NCBI GenBank assembly: GCA_016721385.1 | Contig: JADKIE010000005.1 | Location: forward strand, 62,001 to 126,000 | DNA length: 64,000 nucleotides | Source: Chitinophagaceae bacterium | Lineage (GTDB): Bacteria; Bacteroidota; Bacteroidia; Chitinophagales; Chitinophagaceae | Reading direction: 5' to 3' | Part shown: in pieces, positions 30,166 through 40,446 of the stretch | Numbering within the stretch: the first letter of the stretch is position 1 | How the letters are laid out: each line of letters begins with the position of its first letter | Translations under genes and position numbers: made by a program | The notes under the pieces: model-generated | Databases searched by the model: none | What the model was told of the DNA's origin: nothing | The model's input: only the letters and a program-made list of their open reading frames with translations

Positions 30166-30210
30166 ATTTTCGTTTTAAATTTTACCTAACCAGATAATAA
30201 TATATAAACT

Positions 30211-30630
30211 ATGCCAACATCATTAACAGTACAAACCTCTGTAAATGCCCCAATAGAAAAAGTTTGGGCATACTGGACATTGCCACAACATGTTATGCAA
30301 TGGAATAACGCCTCACCCGACTGGCATTGCCCTGCAGCAACAAATGATTTGCAAGTGGGTGGCAAGTTTTCCTATACAATGGCCGCAAAAGACGGAAGCA
30401 TGCGTTTTGATTTTTGGGGTGTATATGATGAGGTATTAGGTAACGAATTAATAATGATTACGCTTGGTGATAACCGAAAAGTGAAAGTTTCATTTGCAAG
30501 CATTGGCGACGTTACTGAAGTAACTGAAACGTTTGATGCAGAAGATGTAAACCCTGTAGAAATGCAACAGGCTGGCTGGCAAGCTATTTTAGATAACTTT
30601 AAAAAATATTGCGAAAGCATTAGCGGATGA
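30211..30630 (+). CDS. SRPBCC-fold protein (AHSA1-like)
   Basis: 139 residues. Starts with the typical TSVNAPIEKVWAYWTLPQH strand-helix and has GGKFSYTMAAKDGSM and VTEVTETFD, then a C-terminal helix (QQAGWQAILDNFKKYCES). The helix-grip fold binds hydrophobic ligands; no specific role visible. Next to a VOC-fold gene, 39 bases apart, probably one transcript; the pair is common in Bacteroidota but its substrate is unknown. Confidence 0.85.
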   Translation: MPTSLTVQTSVNAPIEKVWAYWTLPQHVMQWNNASPDWHCPAATNDLQVGGKFSYTMAAKDGSMRFDFWGVYDEVLGNELIMITLGDNRKVKVSFASIGDVTEVTETFDAEDVNPVEMQQAGWQAILDNFKKYCESISG

Positions 30631-30669
30631 TACTGCTAAGTAAATATTTATTACTCTAACAATTAAATA

Positions 30670-31524
30670 ATGTCAAACAATATTCATCCATGCTTTTGGT
30701 ATAATGGCAATGCAAAGGCTGCAGCCGAATTTTATTGCACCGTTTTTCCTGATTCAAAAATTACGGTTGATAGCGCCATGGTTGTTAATTTTGAATTATA
30801 CGGACAAAAATTTATGGGATTAAATGGTGGGCCACAATTTACATTTAATCCATCTGTTTCATTTATGGTTACCTGTGAGCATGATGCTGAGATTGATGAA
30901 CTTTGGAATAAGCTTAGTGATGGAGGTTTTGTAATGATGCCTTTAAATAAATACGACTGGAGTGAGCGTTATGGATTTTTGCAAGATAAATTTGGCCTGT
31001 CGTGGCAAATTTATAAAGGCAATTATAGTTATGTAAACCAAAAAATTACACCAACTTTTTTATTTATTGGCGATAACTATGGTAGGGCAGAAGCTTCCGT
31101 AAAATTTTATACTAAAGTTTTCTCTTCTGCTTCTATTGACAGTATTTTGTTATACACCAAAGAAGAAGGGCCACAAGCCGGTAAAGTAAAACATGCTCAA
31201 TATATTTTAGATGGAAAAGTGTTTATGGCAATGGATGGTTTTGGGCCTCATCAGTTTGCATTTAACGAAGCTATTTCGTTTGTAATAGAGTGTAAAGACC
31301 AGCAAGAAATAGATTATTACTGGGATACTTTAATTGCCGATGGTGGCAGGGAAAGTATGTGTGGTTGGTTAAAAGATAAATTTGGTGTGTCGTGGCAAGT
31401 TATACCCAACGTAATTGGCAAACTAATGAGTGACCCTGCAAAAGGGCAGAGCGTAATGCAAGCCATTTTGCAAATGAAAAAATTGGATATAGCAAAAATG
31501 GAGCAGGCATTTAATGCAGAATAA
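30670..31524 (+). CDS. Two-domain VOC-family protein (PhnB/UbiG-like glyoxalase fold)
   Basis: 284 residues, made of two similar VOC modules: IHPCFWYNGNAKAAAEFYCT with DGGFVMMPLNKYDWSERYG, and TPTFLFIGDNYGRAEASVKFYT with GGRESMCGWLKDKFG. Each ends with FG(L/V)SWQ. This is the PhnB-like two-domain arrangement; the exact reaction cannot be assigned. Followed by a weak terminator. Confidence 0.85.
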   Translation: MSNNIHPCFWYNGNAKAAAEFYCTVFPDSKITVDSAMVVNFELYGQKFMGLNGGPQFTFNPSVSFMVTCEHDAEIDELWNKLSDGGFVMMPLNKYDWSERYGFLQDKFGLSWQIYKGNYSYVNQKITPTFLFIGDNYGRAEASVKFYTKVFSSASIDSILLYTKEEGPQAGKVKHAQYILDGKVFMAMDGFGPHQFAFNEAISFVIECKDQQEIDYYWDTLIADGGRESMCGWLKDKFGVSWQVIPNVIGKLMSDPAKGQSVMQAILQMKKLDIAKMEQAFNAE

Positions 31525-31550
31525 AACCCATTTAAGTAGGTTTTGTTTTT
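31523..31550 (+). terminator. Weak terminator after the VOC gene
   Basis: AAAACC (31523-31528) can pair with GGTTTT (31539-31544), followed by GTTTTT. A short stem; placed between convergent genes. Confidence 0.4.
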
Positions 31551-31608
31551 GCCAACAACTTTAATATAATATTACATAAAGTTAAACCAGCTAACTATTT
31601 GCTGTTTT

Positions 31609-34032
31609 TTAATAGTCGTTATCAGATTTAGGTTTTTCTGCCGGCTTTGTCACAGTTTTTTTTGTTTTATCCTCTGCAGGTTTTAGCGGCGTTACTTCAT
31701 TCTTAGTAGCTGTTTTATCGCCGGGAGTTTTATCCGGAGCATTCGTTTTTTTACCTGTATCAGCTGTAACTTTTTGAGGTATTTCGCTTTCAATGCCTAT
31801 GTTTTCTGCAGGTGCATTATCTTGTGGCATTTGATCTTCACTAAAGAAATCTTCGGCATCGCCATTACCTTCATCAACGGTAGTAGTTCCATCACTTTTA
31901 TTAAAAAGTAAATTCATATTAGCGTCCGCTAAAATTTCTTCGTTACTCATTGTTGCAGGCTTTTCAAATTCTTTTATTTTGCCATAGCCCAATTTTTTAT
32001 CGGCATATACTTTACTCATAAATATTCCCCACTTTGGAGCAGCCATTTCGTTACCACCACTGGTACCGCTATAGATTCTTAAAAAAGGATCATCGCAACC
32101 AACCCAGGTACCTGCAATTAATTCAGGAGTATATCCAATAAACCAACCATCGGCATTGCCATTTGTAGTACCGGTTTTACCGGCTTTTTGTACAGGAATA
32201 TTATAGGCATTTAAGTTTTTTGCCGTACCACTTTTTATTACACCCTGCATCATGGATACCATGGTAAATGCATCCCCTTCGGCCATTACTTGCTTAGGCG
32301 GAGATGTAAACTCTTGTAATAAATTACCATTTTTATCTTCTATTCTGTTTACTAGTATAGGAGCAACATTTAAACCTTTATTTGGAAACATGGTATAACT
32401 CTGCAACATTTCCAGCATAGGTATTTCGGCAGAGCCCAATGCTATAGAATAGTAGGGCGGGAGTTTAGCTTTTATACCACAATCTTTTGCAAACTCCAAT
32501 GTTCTTTTTACACCAACTTGCCCAATAAGTGTCCATGCAGCTTTGTTTTTAGATTGAGCAAGACAATAAGCCATTGCACCTCCACCACCGGTTATAGTTT
32601 TGCCACCTAACGTTAACGAACCACCGGGAATATTTGTTTCGGGAGTATACCCTGCTTCCATTACAGCCAACGAATACACTAACGGCTTAAATGTAGAGCC
32701 AACTTGCCTTGCAGCGGTAACATGGTCGTATTTAAACCACTTAAAATCTATACCACCAGCCCAGCATTTTACTTCGCCACTATGTGGATCCATTGCTACA
32801 AATGAAGTTTGCATTAACTGCTTATGATAGCGGATAGAGTCAAAAGGAGTCATGGTTGTATCAATTTCTCTTTTTGCATTCCATGCAAACACTTTCATCT
32901 TAACCGGTTTGTAAAACGACTTTTTTATTTCTTCTTCCGTCACGCCATCCTCTTTCATATTCTTCCAGCGTTCGGTATATTTCATGGCAGCTTCAATTAC
33001 ATTTTCATGGCCTTTCCACATTCTTGCAGCACTGGATTTAAAAAACCAGTTTATTTTTTTTTGTATAACCGGTTGATGTTGTACTACCGATTCTTCGGCA
33101 TACTGTTGCATTCTGGAATTTATGGTTGTATAAATTTTTAAACCATCTCTGAACAAGTTATATCCTTCGCCTGTTTTAGGGTTTTTGTGTGTAGTACACC
33201 AATCTTTTAACCAATCGGCCAAAACAGTACGGAAATAAGGTGCAATACCAACGTTTTCATCTAATTTTTTGAAGTTTGTAACTAATTCTTTGGCCTTATA
33301 TTTTGCAGCTTCAGCCTCCGTTAAATAATGTTCTTTACAAACAACCATTTGGCCTATTACTGTATTTCTTCTATCCTTAGATTCTTTAGGTTTAGTTATA
33401 GGGTTATAGTTGGAAGGAGCTTTTAACATACCTACAAGCACAGCAGCTTCTTCCAGTTTTAAATCTTTTGGTTCTTTCTGAAAAAATGATCTTGCTGCAT
33501 TCCGTATTCCATAAATATTCCCCCAGGGTGCTCTGTTTAAATAAAGAGTTATAATTTCTTCTTTTGTAAAATTTCTTTCCAATTTTACAGCCACAATCCA
33601 TTCTTTAATTTTTTGCATGGATCTTTGCAATTTATTACCCAAACCTTGCCCCAACATCATTTTGGCTACCTGCTGGGTAAGTGTACTACCACCTCCATCA
33701 GATCCCAATGAAACAACTGCTCTGGCTACAGCTTGTGCATCAATGCCGGCATGGTCGTAAAAGCGCTCGTCTTCTGTAGCAACCAATGCATGAATTATGT
33801 TTGGCGATATTTCATTGTATTTAACTTCGCTGCGGTTTTCGGCATAATATTTACCCATCAATACTCCATCGCTTGTGTAAATTTCCGTTGCTAAATCGGC
33901 TTCAGGGTTTTGTAATTCCTCTACCGATGGCATTTTACCAAAAAGGCCAAAATTAGCAGAGGTAAAAAGCAACACAACTGCCAATAATCCTCCTATAAAT
34001 AAGCGCCATAATATTTTAACCGAACGTTTCAT
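31609..34032 (-). CDS. Bifunctional penicillin-binding protein 1A-type
   Basis: 807 residues. Polymerises and crosslinks peptidoglycan at the inner membrane. N-terminal membrane anchor (LLAVVLLFTSANFGLF), glycosyltransferase domain with ATEDERFYDHAGID (residues 85-98) and GGGSTLTQQVAKM, then transpeptidase domain with RQVGSTFKP (SxxK Ser), SKNKAAW (SxN) and KAGKTGTTNG (KTG). The C-terminus is a long charged Lys/Pro/Thr/Asp-rich tail (from about residue 700). Frame intact. Convergent with the VOC gene, downstream of porW. Confidence 0.95.
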   Translation of the reverse strand: MKRSVKILWRLFIGGLLAVVLLFTSANFGLFGKMPSVEELQNPEADLATEIYTSDGVLMGKYYAENRSEVKYNEISPNIIHALVATEDERFYDHAGIDAQAVARAVVSLGSDGGGSTLTQQVAKMMLGQGLGNKLQRSMQKIKEWIVAVKLERNFTKEEIITLYLNRAPWGNIYGIRNAARSFFQKEPKDLKLEEAAVLVGMLKAPSNYNPITKPKESKDRRNTVIGQMVVCKEHYLTEAEAAKYKAKELVTNFKKLDENVGIAPYFRTVLADWLKDWCTTHKNPKTGEGYNLFRDGLKIYTTINSRMQQYAEESVVQHQPVIQKKINWFFKSSAARMWKGHENVIEAAMKYTERWKNMKEDGVTEEEIKKSFYKPVKMKVFAWNAKREIDTTMTPFDSIRYHKQLMQTSFVAMDPHSGEVKCWAGGIDFKWFKYDHVTAARQVGSTFKPLVYSLAVMEAGYTPETNIPGGSLTLGGKTITGGGGAMAYCLAQSKNKAAWTLIGQVGVKRTLEFAKDCGIKAKLPPYYSIALGSAEIPMLEMLQSYTMFPNKGLNVAPILVNRIEDKNGNLLQEFTSPPKQVMAEGDAFTMVSMMQGVIKSGTAKNLNAYNIPVQKAGKTGTTNGNADGWFIGYTPELIAGTWVGCDDPFLRIYSGTSGGNEMAAPKWGIFMSKVYADKKLGYGKIKEFEKPATMSNEEILADANMNLLFNKSDGTTTVDEGNGDAEDFFSEDQMPQDNAPAENIGIESEIPQKVTADTGKKTNAPDKTPGDKTATKNEVTPLKPAEDKTKKTVTKPAEKPKSDNDY

Positions 34033-34107
34033 TTTAGTATAAATAAGTTTTTATATTTTGCTTTGCAAAGATTAGCAATTAATATTTTTTGTATAAAATA
34101 TGGGTAG

Positions 34108-37076
34108 TTAAAATCTGTTAGTGTATTGAGTGTTTAACAATTTTTTATACTCTATCACATTTTTATTTGATTTCAGCACTTTTAAATTTTCTTCGGTAAT
34201 GATTACAAAAGAATATTTTGTGGCAGGCAACCAAGAGATTTCGCTTTTAGCGTCTTTCTTAATTTTATCATAATAAGTAAGTGCGGCCTCTGCATCGCTA
34301 AACATAGATACTACCAGCAAACTCTTATCTGCATCTAAAGTATCTTTAGTGATATCAATTTTTTGGCCATAAAACTTTTCTTTACTATAGCGGATTAAAG
34401 CATTTTTTGCTTCGTTAACATATACGCCATCTACTTTTTCTAAAAGCATTAATACATAATGTGGCGATGTAGGCGAAAGGCTAAACGATGCACTGCTTAT
34501 TACTTTTATTTTAGATAATGTATCTTTTATAACAACGGGTACATTTGCCTTTGGAATGGTTGTTGGTTGTGTTGTTGCAGCAGGGGCTTTGGGGGCAACG
34601 GGTTTACTGTCTGGAATATTAAGCACAATTTCCTCTGTTTCTCTGGTTACCTGCAATTTTGTAAGATATTCTTCAATCTCTTTTCTTCTGGAAAGCACAT
34701 CAATCATATTTTGTGCTTTATCTTTTAATTTAGATGAAGGATAAGTTTGTACAATATTTTGTAAACCTTTTATAGCAAGGCTATCATTTTTTTCTCTAAC
34801 ATTATACAAGGCCTCAATGTAAAGAAGCTGAGGTGTCCAGTAATTATCTCCATACAAACTATCGGCTTTTTTCTTTTCTTCAATTGCCTTGCTAAAATTT
34901 CCTTCAATAAATAAATCGTAAATATTTTCGTACAACTTTGTAGCCTCGGGGCTTTTTGTTTTTGGATTTAATGCAGCCGGATTATTTACCATTTGGGCAA
35001 ATTTTGTTCCTCCAAATTTTGTGTTTAATAAGTTTTTATAATAATCGGCTTTGGCTGTATTACCCAATTTAGTGTAACAAAAATATAAACCCATATACAC
35101 TTCGCCATCGGCTAATTTATTGGGGAAACGTTTTAAATATTCTTCGTATGTAATAATGGCTTGCTCATAATCTTCTAAATTGCTTTGATAAAGTTTTGCC
35201 AACTCTAACATATTGGTTGCAATAAGGCTGTTGCTGCTATCTAATCTTTCCTGGGTAGCAGGAATATTTGCAACAAGTGCATCATAATTTAACTCTTGTG
35301 CGGCAGCATTTGCGGCATTTTTTTCGGTGGTTGGATCTTTTGTTCCTTTATCTTTATTATTGCCGCCGTTATTACCTGTTGCAATATCAATAGCCGATTT
35401 TCGCCGCCAGTTATCTACATTAATTCTGTTGCCCCATTTGGTTTTAAACTCGTTAAACCCTTTGGATTTTAAAGAGGCATTATAAAAATACCAATCGCCT
35501 TTTGATGGACTCGAAAATAAATCGGCCGGAGTATTTTTATCAAACGGCGAGTTTATTCCACTACCACCATTATTATCTACATCTTTCAGACCCTCTTGCT
35601 TACGCAATTGTTTCAATAATTTTTTAATAAATGCATCTCTGTCTGCAGGCGATAAGGCTGCAATGCGTTGCAAACTATCTTCTCTTTCAATAATTGTAAT
35701 TTTTTCGACAATTTGGCCAAGCGTTTCTTTACGTAATTTAATATCGGCAATTTGTTTTGCCAAAGTAGTATCGCTTAACTGTAAACTATCGTACATGGCG
35801 TAAGCAGTACGATATTGCTTTTGCTTGTAAGCAATATCGCCTAATTGTAAAAAGGCTAAATTTTTATAATGAATATTGCTTTCGTTATATTTTAAACTTT
35901 TAGTAAAATAAGCTATGGCATTGGTGGTATCAGGTTTTGTAAAGCCAATTGCCCCGCAGAGTAGTACACAATATCACGATAGGCTTCAAACTTATCTTTT
36001 TTTGCCATTTTTAAAAGATTGTCAATACTTCTGTTTAGCTCCTTAATATCGCCACTGCCTTTAAACATTTTAGCTTCATTTAATTGAGCGTAAATGTCTA
36101 ATAAAGGATCTACAGTGTGTTTAGATGCTTTGCCATAATATTCAGATGCTTTACTATATTGGCCACTCATTTCGTACAGTTGGCCAAGCAAATATTCCCA
36201 TCTCGATTTATCTTGTTTTGTATCGGCAGCAGTTAATGCTTTCTCTAAATAAACAGCAGCACTATCGTAATTATTTTGTTTGTAATTAAGGTAAGATGTT
36301 ACTTCTGCCAAATCGTTCTGTAAACGTTTAGGTAAGTTTGGGTCGTTTTGCAATGTATTAACCAAGCCGGCGGCTTCGGCATAATCGCCTTGTTCAATTA
36401 AGGTACGGGCAAGCCAAATTAATGCATCGTTACGGCTGGGTGGTAAGGCTGTAACTTTTTGTAAAAAATTTCTTTTTTCTTTATCTGCAATTGAAATGCT
36501 TCCGCCGCTGGCAGATGATGTGGTACCAATTACTTTATCATCGTCATCATTTTTCTTTTTACGGGGAAAAAGATTATAGTTTATAAAACTAAATGTGAGG
36601 TTAGCCGAGTCAAAATCTTTTCGTAAAAAATAGGCTTTGCCAATAAGCAAATACATATTATCAACCCAATCATTTCTTAAATCATGTAATAAAATACCTG
36701 CAGTAGATGAAAGAATGACAGAATCCAATTCTATTTTTTGAGCAGATGTACTTTCTAAGGTAAAAGGATAAAAAGCCAATAGCTGTGCATAATCATCTTT
36801 GTACGATGCTTTAGCTCTTTCAATAACCAAACTAATACGGTTATTGGAATTATAAAAATAATTGAAATGGGTTACGTTGTTTTGTATAAACCTACGTGGC
36901 GTTGTAAATTTTTTATCAGCTGTTTTTTCAGAGCCTAATTTTCTGTTTTCATATTGTTCAGGTTTTTTCTCTTTCCCAAATGGGTCAAATGTCCATGTAG
37001 GCTGAGCTGTGGCAGTATTAAAAAAAGTACTTACACTAAAAAAAACAAGTACAAAAGCTATTAGTCTTAGTAACAT
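34108..37076 (-). CDS. porW: T9SS protein PorW/SprE, one deletion
   Basis: About 989 residues once two minus-strand frames are joined. Signal peptide MLLRLIAFVLVFFSVSTFFN region, then many TPR helices. Diagnostic pieces: HFNYFYNSNNRI near the N-terminus and DWYFYNASLKSKGFNEFKTKWGNR with VDNWRRKS in the middle, a pattern of PorW/SprE proteins needed for T9SS secretion or gliding. The frame changes at CAAAACC near 35922 (minus strand); one more A gives LALQKPDTTNAIAYF and TPR sequence continues through the former gap, 35797-35912. The T9SS core genes (porK-N) are not in the window. Confidence 0.85.
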
Positions 37077-37264
37077 GAAAAAGTAGGTTGATTAAGGGGC
37101 TAAATATCGGTTATTTTTTGCTAAAAAAGATGCAAAGCCACAAGGTTTCCACATACTTTATGCTTTTTTTATAGATTTATACATTGGGTTGATTAGGAAT
37201 AACTTGTAAGCTTTACAGGATTTTTGGGCTGTAATACGTAATTTTAAGTCTTTATTTTACAATT

Positions 37265-37663
37265 ATGGCAAAATTAGACGCCACCAGCACATTAAAACGT
37301 CTCAGAAATCGTTATCGCTTAGTGGTAATGAATGAGGATACGTATGAAGAGGTGGTAAAGTTTAAGCTTAGCCGCATGAGCGTATATATTGCTTTAAGCA
37401 CTTTATTTGTGTTATTAATAGGTTTAACGGTGGCATTAATTGTATTTACTCCGCTTAAATATTATTTGCCGGGGGTTGGTTATGGCAATGCAAAACAAAT
37501 AAAAGAATACCGAACACTTAAATTAAGAACCGACTCTGTAGAAAAGGAATTGTTGTTTAAGCAAAAATATTTAGATGATTTGCAAAAAGTATTAAAAGGT
37601 ACAGTAGTAAGGTTAGATACCAATAAACTTGAATTGCCTAAAACCGATGTAGATAATCAATAA
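37265..37663 (+). CDS. Short membrane protein resembling the N-terminus of bactofilin-linked M23 peptidases
   Basis: 132 residues. NRYRLVVMNEDTYEEVVKF, one membrane segment (YIALSTLFVLLIGLTVALI), TPLKYYLPGVGYG and a short coiled coil (LRTDSVEKELLFKQKYLDDL). This N-terminal pattern is known from Bacteroidota M23 peptidases next to bactofilins, but here the frame ends at a TAA without the zinc-peptidase domain. It opens a tight cluster with bactofilin 17 bases on. Whether the short form is natural or the domain has been lost is not decidable from sequence. Confidence 0.7.
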   Translation: MAKLDATSTLKRLRNRYRLVVMNEDTYEEVVKFKLSRMSVYIALSTLFVLLIGLTVALIVFTPLKYYLPGVGYGNAKQIKEYRTLKLRTDSVEKELLFKQKYLDDLQKVLKGTVVRLDTNKLELPKTDVDNQ

Positions 37664-37680
37664 ATTAAAAACCAATTTCT

Positions 37681-38085
37681 ATGTTTAATTCAAAATCTAA
37701 AAATTCGTTCAATGAATCTTCTGCCGGAGCAGCCACAATAATTGGTGCAGGCACAGTAATTAGCGGTAATATTGAAAGCAATGGTGATGTTAGGGTAGAT
37801 GGAAAAATTATTGGCAATATTTCGGCTAAAGCAAAAGTGTTAGTAGGGCCAGAGGGTGTTGTAGAAGGGGATATTTTTGGCCAGCATGCCGATGTGTTGG
37901 GTAAAGTAAATGGCATTATTAAAGTAAACGATTTGTTGCATTTACGTGGAAAAGGCATTATTGATGGAGATATTTATGCAGGTCAATTGCAAATAGAACC
38001 CTCGGCTACCTTTAACGGACAATGCCATATGGGAGCCAATATTGTAGAACTTCACAGCGAAAGAGCTAATGTAGTTAACCAATAA
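37681..38085 (+). CDS. Bactofilin-family polymer-forming protein
   Basis: 134 residues. DUF583 beta-helix core with regular repeats: ISGNIESNGDVRVDGKIIGN, VLVGPEGVVEGDIFGQHADV, IIDGDIYAGQLQIEPSATFN. Bactofilins form membrane-linked filaments that recruit peptidoglycan enzymes. Short disordered ends as usual. Second gene of a cluster with two small membrane proteins. Confidence 0.93.
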   Translation: MFNSKSKNSFNESSAGAATIIGAGTVISGNIESNGDVRVDGKIIGNISAKAKVLVGPEGVVEGDIFGQHADVLGKVNGIIKVNDLLHLRGKGIIDGDIYAGQLQIEPSATFNGQCHMGANIVELHSERANVVNQ

Positions 38086-38094
38086 TTTTATTAA

Positions 38095-38487
38095 ATGAAT
38101 TCGCAGAAAAAAGTTATTCTCCCCATTGTATTATTATTTGTTTTTGTAAATGCTTTTTTATTAACAAGCAGTAGTTTTATAACAAAATGGGGTGCAGATA
38201 AAGATGTGCTTATTGTTGCTAATATTATTTGCTTTGTTATAAACCTGTTAGCCTTTTTATTACAAAGTAAAAGTTTGCAAAATGCTAATCCTAATGCTTT
38301 TGTAAGGGCGGTTATGGGCGGCGTAATGTTAAAAATGCTTGTGTGTATTTTTGCTGTATTTATTTATGTAATGAGTGCAAAAGAAGTAAATAAACCTGCT
38401 GTTATTATTTCCATGGCATTATATATACTGTACATGGCTATTGAAATTGCTGCTATTTTAAAGTTGAATAAACAAAAAAATGGCTAA
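38095..38487 (+). CDS. Small four-helix membrane protein, AtpI-like in layout
   Basis: 130 residues with four hydrophobic segments (ILPIVLLFVFVNAFLLT, VLIVANIICFVINLLAFLL, LKMLVCIFAVFIYVM, AVIISMALYILYMAIEIAA) and a basic C-terminus. I cannot assign a family firmly. The position after bactofilin resembles Bacteroidota clusters where AtpI-like proteins precede ATP synthase, but no atp genes follow here. The end overlaps the SprT gene by eight bases. Confidence 0.7.
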   Translation: MNSQKKVILPIVLLFVFVNAFLLTSSSFITKWGADKDVLIVANIICFVINLLAFLLQSKSLQNANPNAFVRAVMGGVMLKMLVCIFAVFIYVMSAKEVNKPAVIISMALYILYMAIEIAAILKLNKQKNG

Positions 38488-39106
38488 GGTAGAGAGCCCG
38501 TTAGTTGGCTTAAAAGAGTATTTGCCCGATGGAAGTTTTGAAGAAGTGGCTTACTATCTCCAACATCATAAAGTACATTTAACGATAACCAAAAAGCGGC
38601 AAAGCATTTTGGGCGACTATCGTCATGCACATGCTCATAATGCACATCGTATAAGTGTAAATGGCAACTTAAATAGCTACGCTTTTTTAATTACGCTTTT
38701 GCATGAACTGGCGCATCTTTTTACTTTTGAAATGTACAAAAATAGGGTACAGGCACATGGTAAAGAGTGGCAAAATGAGTTTAGTAAAATATTAGCTCAG
38801 TTCTTACTTAAAAAAATATTTCCTGCCGATATTGAAAAAGCTTTGCTTAAAACCTTACAAGGCCCTGCAGCCAGTAGTTGCGGCGATGAAGGCCTGATGA
38901 GGGTTTTGCATAAATACGATATAAAAAAAGAAGGTGTTTGTTTGGTAGAGCATATTGCCGAAGGGCAGTTATTTGCTATAAAAGGGCAACGAATTTTTAA
39001 ACGGGGAGAAAAAATTCGTAAGCGCTATAAATGCATGGAAATAAAAACAGGTAAGTTGTATTTGTTTAGCGGTGTTTATGAAGTGTTGATGGTTAAAAAT
39101 ACCTAA
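38480..39106 (+). CDS. SprT-like zinc metalloprotease-fold protein
   Basis: 208 residues. Zincin motif HELAHLFTFEMY, then QAHGKEWQNEFSKIL (third ligand region), and a C-terminal zinc-ribbon-like or beta segment (FAIKGQRIFKRGEKIRKRYKC; KTGKLYLFSGVYEV). SprT proteins are DNA-linked or peptide proteases of largely unknown substrate. Overlaps the preceding gene by eight bases, translational coupling likely; converges on a lipoprotein gene with a four-base overlap. Confidence 0.85.
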   Translation: MAKVESPLVGLKEYLPDGSFEEVAYYLQHHKVHLTITKKRQSILGDYRHAHAHNAHRISVNGNLNSYAFLITLLHELAHLFTFEMYKNRVQAHGKEWQNEFSKILAQFLLKKIFPADIEKALLKTLQGPAASSCGDEGLMRVLHKYDIKKEGVCLVEHIAEGQLFAIKGQRIFKRGEKIRKRYKCMEIKTGKLYLFSGVYEVLMVKNT

Positions 39107-39798
39107 TTAAATTTTATCCATCTTTCCAATATTTTTTCATCTTCGCTTATTTTGCCTAAAACTTTGTATTTGCTGGATGCCAGCACCCAACTTTTTTCAG
39201 CATCTTCCCATTGCACATTTCTTGTGCCAACATAAGTAGAATGTATGAAATGAATTTTAGTGCCATCGTTGTAAATAAACCCTGTATGGTTATCTAGCCC
39301 AACAATATACAAACCATAACCTGTTTGCTTAACAGATGCAATAAAATTACTTATGGGTAAATTGCTGAAACGTTTAACAAGCTTGGGTTGCACAAGTGTA
39401 GTAATCATTTGCTCCGATGCACATTGAGCCAGTTTTATCCTTGCCAAAGCAACGCCGCCATCTTGCAAAATAGTTGTTACAAAATAGCCGCAGGCTATGC
39501 TTCCTTGCTGTGGTTTTTGGCTTGTACCATAAAAACTCCAGGCTGTGCCTATCCAGTTTGGGATAATAGTTTTAGTAACTGTTTCGGTAAATATTTTTTC
39601 TTTTTTTTCTGCCGCTAAATTTTTCCAACTGCCTGCATGTTTTTGTTTAGTAAGCATAACTGCTTTTTTACAACTATCGTAATTAATTGGTTGGTTTGCT
39701 AATGGCGCAACAGTTTGCACAGTTGATTTTGTGGGTTTCTTTGTGGCTTGTTTGCAGCTTGTAGCGGATAGAAGCAACAAAATAATAATACACCTCAT
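39103..39798 (-). CDS. Lipoprotein, possibly a papain-like (NlpC/P60-type) hydrolase
   Basis: 231 residues. Lipobox LLLSATSC near residue 15, then a Lys/Thr-rich linker. GSIACGYFVTTIL carries a Cys in a place resembling the DCSGFV nucleophile motif, and GLDNHTGFIYNDG a His as in HVGIY. These are consistent with a papain-like fold, but the match is remote, so the assignment is tentative. Frame intact, monocistronic. Confidence 0.55.
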   Translation of the reverse strand: MRCIIILLLLSATSCKQATKKPTKSTVQTVAPLANQPINYDSCKKAVMLTKQKHAGSWKNLAAEKKEKIFTETVTKTIIPNWIGTAWSFYGTSQKPQQGSIACGYFVTTILQDGGVALARIKLAQCASEQMITTLVQPKLVKRFSNLPISNFIASVKQTGYGLYIVGLDNHTGFIYNDGTKIHFIHSTYVGTRNVQWEDAEKSWVLASSKYKVLGKISEDEKILERWIKFN

Positions 39799-39847
39799 AA
39801 ATAATAAATTGTTTATGAGATTCTTATTAAGTTAATTTCCACAAAAA

Positions 39848-40402
39848 TTATTTCTTATTTAACAGGCTGTAAATTATTGTATCCAAAAATTGCCCTTCCC
39901 AAAAATGATCTTCTTTAAAATGGGCTTCTTTTACAAAATTATTTTTCTCTAAAATGCCTGCCGACGCTGCGTTTAACGGATTTATTTTTGCTTCTAAACT
40001 ATGTAAATGTATTGTGTTAAATGCAAAATTTATTGTTGCTTCAATTGCTTCCTGCATAAGCCCTTTACGCCAGTAATCGGGTTGTAGCAAATAACCAAAC
40101 TCTGCTCTGTAATCTTCTTTCTTAATATTAAAAATGCCAATATTACCTATTAGGTAAGATGGATTTTCTTTTAAGGCCATTCCCCAGTTAACAGCATCGT
40201 TATTGTCAATTAAATTGCCAATAGTGGCTATTAGTTTTTTTGCATCATCTATATTTTGGGCAATTGGCCGGTTTACATATTGCATTACTTGGGCGTTGCT
40301 TCTAAGCTCAAAAAGTGCAGGAGCATCGCTATCTTCCATGCGGCGCAAAATAAGCCTGCTGGTTTCCAGTACAGGAAAGGGGTTAAAATTTAATTGTAGC
40401 AT
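39848..40402 (-). CDS. GNAT-family N-acetyltransferase (RimJ/RimL-like)
   Basis: 184 residues. Typical start LETSRLILRRMEDSDAPALF, core NIGIFNIKKEDYRAEFGYLL and the acetyl-CoA loop QPDYWRKGLMQEAI, ending LEKNNFVKEAHFKEDHFWEG. Could acetylate ribosomal protein N-termini or small amines; substrate unknown. Divergent from rnpB, 44 bases apart. Confidence 0.9.
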   Translation of the reverse strand: MLQLNFNPFPVLETSRLILRRMEDSDAPALFELRSNAQVMQYVNRPIAQNIDDAKKLIATIGNLIDNNDAVNWGMALKENPSYLIGNIGIFNIKKEDYRAEFGYLLQPDYWRKGLMQEAIEATINFAFNTIHLHSLEAKINPLNAASAGILEKNNFVKEAHFKEDHFWEGQFLDTIIYSLLNKK

Positions 40403-40433
40403 ATTACTAAAATAAGCTTTTTTTTATTTGTTA

Positions 40434-40441
40434 TACCTTTG
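40434..40441 (+). promoter_or_regulatory. -7 promoter element of rnpB
   Basis: TACCTTTG fits TAnnTTTG exactly and lies six bases before the predicted 5' end of RNase P RNA, the expected position. Confidence 0.65.
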
Positions 40442-40446
40442 CAATT

